From assembly GCA_024277255.1 (NCBI GenBank), contig JAJRVQ010000143.1, positions 1-35,575 on the forward strand: DNA of 35,575 nucleotides, read 5' to 3'. A program made the translations under genes and the position numbers. The notes under the pieces were generated by a model, which made no database searches, was not told the origin of the DNA, and saw only the letters and a list, made by a program, of their open reading frames with translations. Numbering within the stretch: the first letter of the stretch is position 1; every line of letters begins with the position of its first letter. Origin of the DNA: Acidobacteriota bacterium (GTDB lineage: Bacteria > Acidobacteriota > Thermoanaerobaculia > Multivoradales > SZUA-115). This document shows positions 22,416 through 30,986 of the stretch, one piece after another.

Positions 22416-24923
22416 GTGACAGCCCCGAGAAGGTTGCTGGAAGCAGCGCCGGAGAAGCGCGGCAAGAGGTCTCCCACCGCCGTTGATCGAAGATCGCGCA
22501 GGCGTTCCCTGCTGGAGCGAGTGGCCGGCCGTTGGCAGCAGATGTTGGAGTTGCCGGCGCTATGGGTGATCGCCTTCCTGGTCCTGGGGACCTGGGCTTT
22601 GGCGCCGAGCGGCTTGCTCTTCCACCTGGAAGTGAGCGCCGGCAAGATCGCCGAGCGGGATTTTGTCGCCAGTGAGGAGATCCTTCTGCCCGACGAGGCG
22701 GCGACCGAGGCCCGCCGGCAGGAGGCTCGGGACGCCGTGCTACCCGTCTATGACTTCCGCACCGGCAGCGAGTTGGTTGGAAAGCTGGAGTTGCTGTTCA
22801 CCGAAGGGCGGCGGATGATGGGGCTGGAGGCGGACTCCGGCGTCGCCCGGACCGGTCTCACCGAAGCTGGTGAGGAAGCGGCAGGGGCGCGCTCCGCCAG
22901 TGCCGGCAGCGCCGGCAGCGTCGCCATGCCCACGGCGGCAGAGTTGGCGGAGCCGCTGGCCGAGGCGACGGGCCTCCAACTCTCGCCGGCCGTGTTGAAA
23001 CTGCTGGTCGAGCAGCGCTTCTCGATCCGGCTGGCCGATGAGCTTCCCGACATCGCACAGGCGGTTCTGCGTCGCGGCGTGGTGGCCAACAAGGAACTGC
23101 TGCTGACCCACCGCATGCGGGGCATCACCGTTCGCGATCTGGGCAGCGAGGCCGAGACGCTGAAGCTCGATCTGGTCAACACCTACGCCTACCCCGAGGA
23201 GGTACGGGCTGCTTTGGCTTCGGAAGTGCGTTCCATCTCCGGCTTGAGCGCGGCGCAACGCCGAGCACTGGTCGATCTGTTGCTCGACAACATGCGCCCC
23301 AACTTGACGGTCAATGAGAGCGAGACGCTGGCCCGCAAGGAGGCGGCTGCCGAGGCGACCTCGGCGGTGGTCAGTCAGATCCGGCGCGGTCAGGTGATCG
23401 TTCGCAAGGGGGATGAGATCGATGCCGCCGCCGCGCGGCTGATCAACTCCGCCGTGGCTGGCCGCACCTGGATCCAACGCGTGCTACCGGTGCTCGGCAC
23501 CTTCTTGCTCCTGGCGCTGTCGGCGTGGGTGCTCTGGCTGGGAGGGCGCAACGCGCGTATCGCCGACCATTCGCCGCGCCGGCGCCTCGGCGAGATGTTG
23601 CTCCTCCTACTGCTCAGCCTGTTGGGAGCGCGGCTCGGTTGCCTGGTCGCCGAAGCGATGGCCTCGGCCTTCGATCGCCTCCCTTACGATACGTTTTCCA
23701 GCTACGTGCTCATCGTGCCCTTTGCGGCGCTGGCGTTGCTCGCCACGCTGCTCTTCGGTCGCCAGCCGGCCATTCTGCTCGCCGCCGTCTCCAGCATTCT
23801 GGCGTGGCGGTTTTCCAACGGGGCCGACCCCTGGTTGGTGCTGTACAGTTTCGCTGGATCTATGGCGGCGATCTATGCCTTGGAGAGCTTTCAAGTCCGC
23901 TTGCGGATGGTGATGACCCGCGTCGGGTTGGTGGTGGGGGCGACCAACGTGGTGGCGGTCCTCATGCTGGCGGCGCTCTCCGGCGCTCAAGAGTTGACGC
24001 CGGTCCGCTTGGGGTTCGATCTGCTCTGTGCCATGGCTGGCGGTCTGGTGGTCGGTGCCGTGGCGAGTTTCTCTTTGCCCATCCTCGAGACCGTGCTCGG
24101 CTTGACCACGGCGATCAAGCTCGCCGAACTCGCCAACACCAATCTGCCGCTGCTGCGGCGATTGGCTTTCGAGGCGCCGGGCTCCTTCCAGCACTCGCTG
24201 ATGGTGGCCAACCTCGCCAAGCAGGGCTGTGAGCGCATCGGTGCCGACGCCGAGTTGGCTTACACCGGCGGCCTCTATCACGACATAGGAAAAATCCGCC
24301 GGGCCGAGTACTTCATCGAGAACCAGCGGTCGGGCCACAATCCACACGATGGACTGCAGCCTTCGATGAGTGCGCTGATCTTGATCAACCACATCAAAGA
24401 CGGTGTCGATCTGGCCCGCCGCCATCACTTGCCGCCACCGATTGTGGCCGCCATCGAGCAGCATCACGGCACGCGGCTGATCAAGTATTTCTACAACCGG
24501 GCCAAAGAGCGCTGCGACCCTTCGACAGGGGAGGTGAGCGAGGCGGAGTTCCGCTACCCTGGTCCCAAGCCGCAGAACAAGGTGATGGGCGTGTTAATGC
24601 TGGCGGACGCCGTAGAAGCGGCGAGCCGGACTTTGATCGAACCGAGCACCCACAAACTCCGCACGCTGATTCGCCGGCTGCTGGAAGACTGTCAAGGGGA
24701 TGGCCAGTTAGACTGCACCGACTTGACCCTCTCCGATCTCAAAGTACTCTCCGAGACCTTCTTGCGCGTGCTGTCCAACATCTATCACCAGCGAATCGAC
24801 TATCCCGGCTTCGACTTCAACGCCAAGCGGGGAGGCGGGCAAAGCGGACTTCCCAACAGCGCTGGCGCGCCGCGTAACCAGCGCCAACCGGCATCCGCGG
24901 CGGGCGCGGCTAGGGCCTCATGA
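22416..24923 (+). CDS. pgpH: Cyclic-di-AMP phosphodiesterase, 7TM-HD type (PgpH)
   Basis: 835 residues from GTG 22416; the open frame begins earlier within phoH. Order: a basic cytoplasmic start, one membrane helix (about 50-70), a large extracytoplasmic 7TMR-HDED domain, a block of membrane helices (about 350-560), and a cytoplasmic HD hydrolase. The HD residues are visible: HSLMVANLAKQG, then GGLYHDIGKI (618-627, His-Asp at 622-623), HH in LARRHHLPP, and EQHHGTR. The family hydrolyses c-di-AMP to pApA. An Ala/Ser/Gly-rich insert lies in the external domain (GARSASAGSAGS). The extreme C-terminus is low-complexity. It overlaps ybeY by 4 nt (ATGA). Confidence 0.92.
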   Translation: MTAPRRLLEAAPEKRGKRSPTAVDRRSRRRSLLERVAGRWQQMLELPALWVIAFLVLGTWALAPSGLLFHLEVSAGKIAERDFVASEEILLPDEAATEARRQEARDAVLPVYDFRTGSELVGKLELLFTEGRRMMGLEADSGVARTGLTEAGEEAAGARSASAGSAGSVAMPTAAELAEPLAEATGLQLSPAVLKLLVEQRFSIRLADELPDIAQAVLRRGVVANKELLLTHRMRGITVRDLGSEAETLKLDLVNTYAYPEEVRAALASEVRSISGLSAAQRRALVDLLLDNMRPNLTVNESETLARKEAAAEATSAVVSQIRRGQVIVRKGDEIDAAAARLINSAVAGRTWIQRVLPVLGTFLLLALSAWVLWLGGRNARIADHSPRRRLGEMLLLLLLSLLGARLGCLVAEAMASAFDRLPYDTFSSYVLIVPFAALALLATLLFGRQPAILLAAVSSILAWRFSNGADPWLVLYSFAGSMAAIYALESFQVRLRMVMTRVGLVVGATNVVAVLMLAALSGAQELTPVRLGFDLLCAMAGGLVVGAVASFSLPILETVLGLTTAIKLAELANTNLPLLRRLAFEAPGSFQHSLMVANLAKQGCERIGADAELAYTGGLYHDIGKIRRAEYFIENQRSGHNPHDGLQPSMSALILINHIKDGVDLARRHHLPPPIVAAIEQHHGTRLIKYFYNRAKERCDPSTGEVSEAEFRYPGPKPQNKVMGVLMLADAVEAASRTLIEPSTHKLRTLIRRLLEDCQGDGQLDCTDLTLSDLKVLSETFLRVLSNIYHQRIDYPGFDFNAKRGGGQSGLPNSAGAPRNQRQPASAAGAARAS

Positions 24924-25417
24924 TGAACTCACCTCTCGAAGCGGAAACCGCGACCTCCACCGTACGATCGCGCCGGCAGAGGCGTGCTGAAGGACCGGAG
25001 GTCACCTTGCAGAATCCCTGTCAGTACCGCGAGGCCGGTGCCCGCCGGGTGCGCCCGTGGCTGGAGGGGGTGGTGACCGCGTTGGCGGGCGGCTACAGCG
25101 CATTCGTCGTTCGCTTCGTCAGTGACCGGGAGATGCGTCAGCTCAACCGGTTCTACCGCGACAAGGACGCCACCACCGACGTCTTGTCGTTTCCCGGCGA
25201 GGAGCAGCCGGATGGCCTCTATCTCGGCGACGTGGTGCTCTGCGTGCCGGCGGCCCGCCGCCAGGCCGCCGAGGCCGGCCACAGCATCGCCCACGAACTC
25301 AAAGTTCTGATTCTGCACGGCTTGCTCCACTGCCTCGGCCATGACCACGAGACCGATGACGGCACCATGGAGCGGCTCGAAAGACAGTTGCGCCGCCGCT
25401 GGATCACCGATGACTGA
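24920..25417 (+). CDS. ybeY: Endoribonuclease / rRNA maturation factor YbeY
   Basis: 165 residues, starting in an ATGA overlap with pgpH. YbeY is a zinc-dependent protein required for 16S rRNA 3' end processing and ribosome quality control. The zinc site HGLLHCLGHDH (133-143) supplies three histidines at H133, H137 and H143; the family form is usually HGxLHLxGYDH, so Cys and His replace Leu and Tyr at non-ligand places. DKDATTDVLSFPGEE is the other conserved motif. The first 30 residues, rich in Thr, Ser and Arg, exceed the usual N-terminus, so a start further inside is possible. Confidence 0.92.
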   Translation: MMNSPLEAETATSTVRSRRQRRAEGPEVTLQNPCQYREAGARRVRPWLEGVVTALAGGYSAFVVRFVSDREMRQLNRFYRDKDATTDVLSFPGEEQPDGLYLGDVVLCVPAARRQAAEAGHSIAHELKVLILHGLLHCLGHDHETDDGTMERLERQLRRRWITDD

Positions 25418-26711
25418 AGGCTCGATACCTCAGCCGGTGCTCGGACCGGCGACACTGACATGGGTGGTCTTGGGCTGCTCACTGGCGGCGATCGTGTTGA
25501 CCGTGATGGCGATCCTGCTCGAGCGCTGTAGCTCGATTCGCCTGCATCACTTTGCCGAGGAGGCGGGCGGTGCGCTGCGTCGCCTCTACGAAGTGCCGCT
25601 CGCCTTCGAGGCGTTCCGCTTCCTGCTCAGCCTGCTGGCCCGCATTGCCTGGGCCGCATTGGTGGCCTTCTTGACCCTGTTGTTCCTCAAACTCGGCCGC
25701 GGCCCCGGCCCGTCGGCCGGTTGGGCGATCCTGGCCGTAAGCCTTCTCGGCCTCGCCCTGGAGTGGGTCGGCCGCGGCCTGGTACGGCGCAGCTCCGAGG
25801 CGGCCCTGTCGCGGTTGACGCCCCTCTTCGCCCTCGCCCGTGTGGTGCTGGTTCCCGGGATCATGCTGCTGGCTCCGCTGATGGCGAACTCCGCCGCCGA
25901 GGACGACAATGGCGAGCATGAGGACGATGCCTCCGATGATGAGATCGATGCCTTCATCGAGATTGGCGAGCGCGAAGGCATCCTCGAGCCGGACGAGGTG
26001 GAACTGGTGCGCGGAGCCGTCGACTTCGGAGACACGCAGGTGCGCAGCGTGATGACGCCGCGTACCGATATCGTGGGGGCACCGCTGGATTCGAGCCTCG
26101 ATGACTTCGCCCGCCTGTTCGTCGAGTCGCGCCACTCGCGCTTGCCTCTGTACCAAGAGTCGATCGACGATGTCGCCGGCATTCTGTTGATGCGCGACCT
26201 GTTGGACGGGTTGCAGACCACTCCCCGGCCTTGCGCCGCCGAGCTGGCCAAGCCGGCCTACTTCGTTCCGGGAACCAAGCCGATCGACGAGATGTTGCGC
26301 GAGATGCAGGAGCGCCAGCAGCACCTCGCCATCGTCGTGGACGAGCATGGCGGCACCGCGGGTCTGGTCACCATGGAAGATCTTCTGGAGGAGATCGTCG
26401 GCGAGATCGCGGATGAGCACGACGAGGTCGAGCGCGAGGTGTGGCAGCTGGAAGACGGGAGCTGGCGGGTCGACGGTGGTCTCCACCTGGACGAACTGGC
26501 CACCCTGATCGGCGTCGAGATTGGTCAAGTCCCCTTTGAGACGGTGGCCGGATTGGTGCTCGGTGAGTTCGGGGATGTCCCCAAGGCGGGAGTGGTGGTA
26601 GTTGCGCAAGGCATGCGAATAACGGTGGAGAAGGTCTCGGACCGGCGAATCCAGGTGATGCGGGTCGAGCGCTGGAGCGCCGACGACGAGGGAGACAGCA
26701 GCGATGGGTGA
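25410..26711 (+). CDS. CorC/HlyC-type CBS-domain membrane protein
   Basis: 433 residues from ATG 25410, overlapping ybeY by 8 nt (ATGACTGA). Four or so hydrophobic segments occupy residues 10-165, degenerate relative to the standard DUF21 (CNNM) domain. An acidic stretch ([15 protein letters not shown]) leads to a CBS pair with [15 protein letters not shown] and [20 protein letters not shown], then the CorC_HlyC transporter-associated domain ([18 protein letters not shown]). Members are linked to Mg/Co homeostasis or efflux; the gene here occupies the corC position between ybeY and era. I leave the symbol blank because the membrane part is atypical. Confidence 0.85.
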   Translation: MTEGSIPQPVLGPATLTWVVLGCSLAAIVLTVMAILLERCSSIRLHHFAEEAGGALRRLYEVPLAFEAFRFLLSLLARIAWAALVAFLTLLFLKLGRGPGPSAGWAILAVSLLGLALEWVGRGLVRRSSEAALSRLTPLFALARVVLVPGIMLLAPLMANSAAEDDNGEHEDDASDDEIDAFIEIGEREGILEPDEVELVRGAVDFGDTQVRSVMTPRTDIVGAPLDSSLDDFARLFVESRHSRLPLYQESIDDVAGILLMRDLLDGLQTTPRPCAAELAKPAYFVPGTKPIDEMLREMQERQQHLAIVVDEHGGTAGLVTMEDLLEEIVGEIADEHDEVEREVWQLEDGSWRVDGGLHLDELATLIGVEIGQVPFETVAGLVLGEFGDVPKAGVVVVAQGMRITVEKVSDRRIQVMRVERWSADDEGDSSDG

Positions 26712-27675
26712 GAAGAAGCACGGCAACCAGGGCGCGGGCGGTGGGCTCAAAGCTGGGACGGTGGCGTTGATCGGGCGGCCCAACGCCGGCAAGTCGACCT
26801 TGATGAACCGCTGGCTGAGGGAGAAGGTGTCGATCGTCTCCGACAAGCCGCAGACCACCCGCAACCGGATGGTCGGCATTCTGTCCGATGAGCAACGGGG
26901 CCAGATCGTCTTCCACGACACTCCCGGGGTTCACAAACCGCTGCATCGCCTCAATCGGCAGATGTTGCGCCAGGCGCTGGACGCGCTCAACGAAGCGGAT
27001 GTGGTCTGCGTCTTGGTCGACGCCTCGCAGCGCTTCGGCGGCGGCGACGCCCACCTGCTCGGGCTGGTCGAGAAGACCAGCCGGCCGCGGTTGCTGTTGC
27101 TCAACAAGATCGATCGCGTCTCCAAGTCGAGGTTGCTGCCGGAGATCGAGCGCTACGCGGCCTCTCGCGGCGCCGACGGCAAGCCCACCTTCGAGGAGAT
27201 CGTCCCGATCAGCGCCTTGACCGGGGATGGCGCCGACCTGGTTCTGGATATGGTCTGGCAACGGCTGCCGGAAGGGGCGCCGCTCCATGATCCCGAGTTG
27301 CTGACCACCCACCCCGAGAGATTCCTCGTCGCCGAGCGCATCCGCGAGAAGGTCTTGGAGCAGACTCGCGACGAATTGCCCTATACCACCGCCGTGGTGT
27401 TGGAGAAGTGGGTGGAAGATCCCGACACGCAACGGCTGCGCCTGTATGCAACCATTTTGGTCGACAAGCCGGGCCAGAAGGGGATTGTGATCGGCCGTGG
27501 CGGCAGCCGCATCAAAGAGATCGGCACCGCCGCCCGCCTCGACTTGATGGAATTTCTCGATCGGCCGCTGCACCTCGAACTCAACGTCCGCCACGAGCCG
27601 GGTTGGCGGGAGAATCGCCGCGTTCTGGGTGAACTGGACCGCGAGGTCGACTACAACCTCGGTGAGGTCGACTGA
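26704..27675 (+). CDS. era: Ribosome-assembly GTPase Era
   Basis: 323 residues from ATG 26704, overlapping the upstream stop by 8 nt (ATGGGTGA). Era binds the 3' end of 16S rRNA and helps mature the 30S subunit. Seen: G1 GRPNAGKS (24-31), switch region QTTRNRMVG, G3 DTPGVHKP, G4 NKIDRV, G5 SALTGDG, and the C-terminal KH domain with GQKGIVIGRGGSRIKEIG. The first 15 residues are a Gly/Lys-rich extension. Length is close to normal. It ends the phoH-era series; ubiB converges on it 20 nt later. Confidence 0.96.
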   Translation: MGEKKHGNQGAGGGLKAGTVALIGRPNAGKSTLMNRWLREKVSIVSDKPQTTRNRMVGILSDEQRGQIVFHDTPGVHKPLHRLNRQMLRQALDALNEADVVCVLVDASQRFGGGDAHLLGLVEKTSRPRLLLLNKIDRVSKSRLLPEIERYAASRGADGKPTFEEIVPISALTGDGADLVLDMVWQRLPEGAPLHDPELLTTHPERFLVAERIREKVLEQTRDELPYTTAVVLEKWVEDPDTQRLRLYATILVDKPGQKGIVIGRGGSRIKEIGTAARLDLMEFLDRPLHLELNVRHEPGWRENRRVLGELDREVDYNLGEVD

Positions 27676-27676
27676 C

Positions 27677-27707
27677 AGGGCTCAGGCGAGCCTGGTTACC
27701 GAGCCCT
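27677..27707. terminator. Hairpin between convergent era and ubiB
   Basis: AGGGCTC (27677-27683) pairs with GAGCCCT (27701-27707), and AGG/CCT forms a small inner stem. It sits right after the era stop and overlaps the ubiB stop at 27696-27698. A short CTTCT follows on plus. Probable bidirectional terminator. Confidence 0.5.
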
Positions 27708-29360
27708 TCTGAGCGCCAGCAGCAGGCCGAGGGCGCCGAGGCCGGCCGCCGGCCACCACAGTGCCTGGGCGGCGAGGACCGCTCCGGCGACCAGGCAGAA
27801 GCCGCCGAAGACGGTGGAACGCAACGCCCCCGCGGGGTCGGCGGGTGGGTGCTGGCGTGCATCTTCGAGCATCTTGAGCCCTTCGTGGACCAGGGCCGGA
27901 GTCTTGAGCAGCGCGTCGACCATCTGCGGGCCGCCCTCGATCGTCTCGCGCATCAACCTGAGCGGGCTCAGCTGCTGCAGCAAGAGGCGTTGGAGGTGGC
28001 TACGCGTCTCCTTGGCGGCATCGAAGTCGGGCTTGAGCAGCGCCCCCACCCCCTCTAAGGTGACCAACGCCTTGACCATCAGCACCATCTCGACGGGGTA
28101 GTAAATCCGGTACTTGGCCCCCTTGGAAATAGACTCGAGGATGAGTTGGCCGAGTGAGTAGTCGGCGAAGCCGGAGCCGTGGCCGAAGCGGCGCGACAGC
28201 TCTTCGACCTCGCGCCGGAAGCCCGCCGGGTCCGACCGTGGTCCGGTCCGGGCGGTTGCCAGAAGGCGTCGGGAGGCGTTCTCGGCGTCGCCGGCGACCA
28301 AGAAGTAGTAGTAGAAGAAGAGGTCTCGCCGCAGGTCGGCGTCAAAACGCCCGACAGTGCCGAGATCGATGAAACCGCACTTCGGGCCGGGCAGCACGAC
28401 CAGATTCCCGGGGTGCAAATCGGCATGGAAGAAACCGTCCCGGTAGAGCATCTGGATGATCGCACCGGCGCCGAGTTGGGTCAGTCGGTCGCGGTCGGCC
28501 AAAGGGAGTTGACGAACCTCTTCGGCGTCGGGGTTCGGTCCGTCCAGAAACTCCTGGCAGAGCACGGTACGGCTGCTCAGTTGGCGAAAGGTGCGCGGAA
28601 AAACGATGTCCGGTTGGCCGGCGAAGTTGTGGGCGAACTCCTCGGCGTTGTCCGCTTCGCGGACCATGTCGACTTCCCGCAGGGTGAAGTCGACCAATTC
28701 GCGGATCATCCGGCGTGGCTGGTAGCGGGCCAGACCCAACTGCAGAAACCAGCCGAGAGTCTTGAGCAGCGCGGCGTCGCGCTTCAGGGTCTCGGCGATG
28801 CCGGGCTTGACCACCTTGAGGATCACGGACTCGCCGGTGAGCGTCGTCGCGCGGTGAATCTGGGCGATCGAGGCCGAGCCCAGCGGCTTCTCGTCGATCC
28901 ACTGGAACATCTCCTCGACCGGCCGTCCCAGCCCCGTGGTCACCAGCTCCTTGAAGCGCTCGAAGGGAACCACCGGCAGGCGGTCGAGAAGGTTGCGCAA
29001 CTCGGCGGTGACTTCGCGGGGGAGGAGATCCTGGCGCAGACTCAGGATCTGGCCGAGCTTGATGTAGGTGGCGCCGAGCGCCTCCAGACGCCGTCGAAAC
29101 TGCACCGGGAAGGGCAGGTTGCGCAGCCGGCGCGCGACAAAGGGCCGGCCGAGGGCGGCTGCCAACTGGCGGGTGCGGAAACGGGGGCCGTGCCGCTGGG
29201 GTGAGGGGGTGGCTTTGACCGCCGCATCGATGGCACCGACGAGCAGCCCCAGGGCATGGCGCCAGGTGACCAGGAACCTGCGGATCAATCCCGGAGGCCG
29301 CCCCTCGTGCAGGATCTCGAATTCGGCCTGAGTGGTCCGATCTCCGGTCAGGCGACTCAC
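27696..29360 (-). CDS. ubiB: UbiB / ABC1 / AarF family atypical kinase
   Basis: 554 residues. I prefer the second of two adjacent GTGs (29360 over 29363), because AAGGAG at 29366-29371 then lies 5 nt away rather than 2. The family is a protein-kinase-like ATPase needed for quinone biosynthesis or lipid handling. Seen: YIKLGQILSLRQDLLP, the KxGQ motif region that replaces the Gly-rich loop; SASIAQIHRA; and FHADLHPGNLVV with IDLGTVG as the catalytic and metal-binding segments. Two hydrophobic segments at the C-terminus (VFGGFCLVAGAVLAAQALWW onward) anchor it in the membrane. DUF445 precedes it by 37 nt on the same strand. No other quinone genes are in the window. Confidence 0.9.
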   Translation of the reverse strand: MSRLTGDRTTQAEFEILHEGRPPGLIRRFLVTWRHALGLLVGAIDAAVKATPSPQRHGPRFRTRQLAAALGRPFVARRLRNLPFPVQFRRRLEALGATYIKLGQILSLRQDLLPREVTAELRNLLDRLPVVPFERFKELVTTGLGRPVEEMFQWIDEKPLGSASIAQIHRATTLTGESVILKVVKPGIAETLKRDAALLKTLGWFLQLGLARYQPRRMIRELVDFTLREVDMVREADNAEEFAHNFAGQPDIVFPRTFRQLSSRTVLCQEFLDGPNPDAEEVRQLPLADRDRLTQLGAGAIIQMLYRDGFFHADLHPGNLVVLPGPKCGFIDLGTVGRFDADLRRDLFFYYYFLVAGDAENASRRLLATARTGPRSDPAGFRREVEELSRRFGHGSGFADYSLGQLILESISKGAKYRIYYPVEMVLMVKALVTLEGVGALLKPDFDAAKETRSHLQRLLLQQLSPLRLMRETIEGGPQMVDALLKTPALVHEGLKMLEDARQHPPADPAGALRSTVFGGFCLVAGAVLAAQALWWPAAGLGALGLLLALRRAR

Positions 29361-29397
29361 CACCTCTCCTTCCTGGGCAAAACAGTTCTCCGGCAGA

Positions 29398-30627
29398 CTA
29401 CTGGAAGCCGCCGAAAACCAACATCAACTGGCCGAAGCCGGCCAGCAGGCCGAGAATCGCGCCGGCCAGCAGGAGCTTGATCTCATCTTCCTGAAAGCAG
29501 GGGCGAAGCAGGTCCTGAAACTCCTCGGAGGGCATCGACTCCATCCGTTCGCGCAGCAGCCTTTCGACCACCGTGGAGCGGTCTTCGTTGAATTCCCAGT
29601 GGTCGAACGGCTCGGTCGACACCTCGACCGCCTTGTCGCCGATGGCCGCCTTGATCTCGGCGAACCCCTGCAATCCCAAGGCTACCTGGGCCGCCGGCCT
29701 GAGCGCGCCGAGCGCTTCATCGGCCACCGGCTCGATGTGGCTGCGCACCAGTGCTTCGGAACGATGGGATTTGGGACCGTGCATCATGGAGTGGATGATG
29801 TGGCGAACGGAGACGATCTCGCGCGTCACCAGACGGCACCAGACCTCGGCCACCTCTTTTTGCCGCCGCAAGAACAACCCGTGGAGGGTCCAGGGTCCTA
29901 TCTTTCTCGGGTGCAAGGGGCGGAAGATCAGGTTGAGGGCGATCCAGTTGGTCGCCCAACCGACCACCAGACCGAAAACCGGCAGCACCCACCAGGCGGG
30001 CAAGACGATCCACACCGCCAGTTGGATCAGTCCGAACAGGAAGCCGAAGTAGAAGCCGGAGCGAATGATGAACTTGAACTCTTTGCTCCCGGACTCGAGG
30101 AAGAGGCGGTTGAGCAGTTCGCGATCTGCGACCAGGTGGGAGACCACCATGTGGCGAAAATCGACCAGCTCGTCGATGTTGCGCCCGGCATCGGCCATCA
30201 GGCGGCGAATCAGCTGAGGCATCTCGACGCGTACCCGCTCATAGACAGCCGCCTTGACCACCCCCGGCGTGTTGCGCCACAGCGTGCCGTTGCCGCCCCA
30301 AAACATCACTTCGTCGGTGTAGCGGTCGAGTCGCGGCAGGATCATGTCGCTGATGTGGCTGGCCATGCGTTCCGGGTCCATGCTGGCGAAGAGCTCCGGG
30401 AAGCTGCCCAGTCGATGCATGGTCGAGTCGACAAAGGTGGCGGCCATCTTCTCGGCTTTGGAGGGGATGATCCCCTGCCAGCCGAGGAAGGGGCGGATGC
30501 CGACGAAGTCGAGGGGCTGGAAGGTCAACTTGATCGCCACCCAGTTGGTGCCCCAGCCGACGATGGCGGCGACGAACGGGATGCTGACGTATTTCCAGAA
30601 GGTTGGATCTTGCAGCAAGTGGGGCAT
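29398..30627 (-). CDS. DUF445 membrane protein
   Basis: 409 residues from ATG 30627; no strong ribosome site. An N-terminal membrane segment with VGWGTNWVAIKLTFQPL is echoed near residue 230 by VGWATNWIALNLIFRPL, an internal duplication typical of DUF445 proteins. Each copy is followed by a similar helix (PSKAEKMA and RRQKEVAEV). The last segment (LLLAGAILGLLAGFGQLML) is a third membrane span. The middle is a helical soluble part. Family function is unknown. It precedes ubiB on the same strand and is divergent from purA across the structured intergenic region. Confidence 0.85.
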   Translation of the reverse strand: MPHLLQDPTFWKYVSIPFVAAIVGWGTNWVAIKLTFQPLDFVGIRPFLGWQGIIPSKAEKMAATFVDSTMHRLGSFPELFASMDPERMASHISDMILPRLDRYTDEVMFWGGNGTLWRNTPGVVKAAVYERVRVEMPQLIRRLMADAGRNIDELVDFRHMVVSHLVADRELLNRLFLESGSKEFKFIIRSGFYFGFLFGLIQLAVWIVLPAWWVLPVFGLVVGWATNWIALNLIFRPLHPRKIGPWTLHGLFLRRQKEVAEVWCRLVTREIVSVRHIIHSMMHGPKSHRSEALVRSHIEPVADEALGALRPAAQVALGLQGFAEIKAAIGDKAVEVSTEPFDHWEFNEDRSTVVERLLRERMESMPSEEFQDLLRPCFQEDEIKLLLAGAILGLLAGFGQLMLVFGGFQ

Positions 30628-30986
30628 GGTGGGGTGGGAGGACTTTACCAGTTGTGGGGGGCTTCGGCGCCCCGCGGGGAGACCCAGGGCGCCAGCGGGT
30701 TGGGTGTGAGGACTGCGTGTCGGCTCCGCGCGGGCGCCCGCGCAACTCGTCGCTGGCGCTCCTCAAACAATCACGGGCGCTTGTCCGCGCGGAGCCGATT
30801 CGTGGACGGCGTTGCGGCGGTGCCAGCTGGCTTATGGGTCTTCCCGCGGGGCGCCGAAGCCTTGGGGTGTGGGGGGAGGGGGGAAGGGATGGGGCCTCGC
30901 GCCTTCGGCTCTCGGCTCGATTCTGCTCCGGGGGCTGAGACTTTGCTGCTTCGCGTCTTGTGCTAGGTTTCGGCGCTGGGAGTTTT
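30628..30986. other. Divergent intergenic region, DUF445 / purA
   Basis: 359 nt without a supported gene between divergent starts. Most of it (30660-30861) is a nested inverted repeat, listed separately. The rest is G-rich (30862-30895) and then a purA leader of about 90 nt. I see no consensus -35/-10 pair, and open frames crossing here on plus have poor start context and lie antisense to DUF445. Confidence 0.5.
30660..30861. repeat. Nested long inverted repeat (about 200-nt hairpin)
   Basis: Outer arms 30660-30686 and 30835-30861 are 27 nt and complementary at 26 of 27 positions, the exception being a G-T pair. Further in, GCCAGC (30691-30696) pairs with GCTGGC (30826-30831). An inner stem of 14 perfect pairs joins 30720-30733 with 30785-30798, continued by 7 perfect pairs (30734-30740 with 30774-30780) across a 4-nt bulge. 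The terminal loop is about 33 nt. As RNA or cruciform DNA this folds into one long hairpin. It could be a palindromic mobile repeat (MITE- or REP-like) or a structured RNA. No such repeat is recognised by name. Confidence 0.8.

Noticed and set aside
25479..26921. 480-codon minus-strand frame across corC and era
   Set aside because: It crosses two genes with strong family evidence and has no domain of its own.
28179..29204. 341-codon plus-strand open frame antisense to ubiB
   Set aside because: The ubiB frame has all family motifs; this frame is a GC-bias shadow without a ribosome site or recognisable motif.
29332..30966. 544-codon plus-strand open frame antisense to DUF445
   Set aside because: Composition and low-complexity translation are typical of a shadow; the opposite frame has the conserved duplicated DUF445 motifs.
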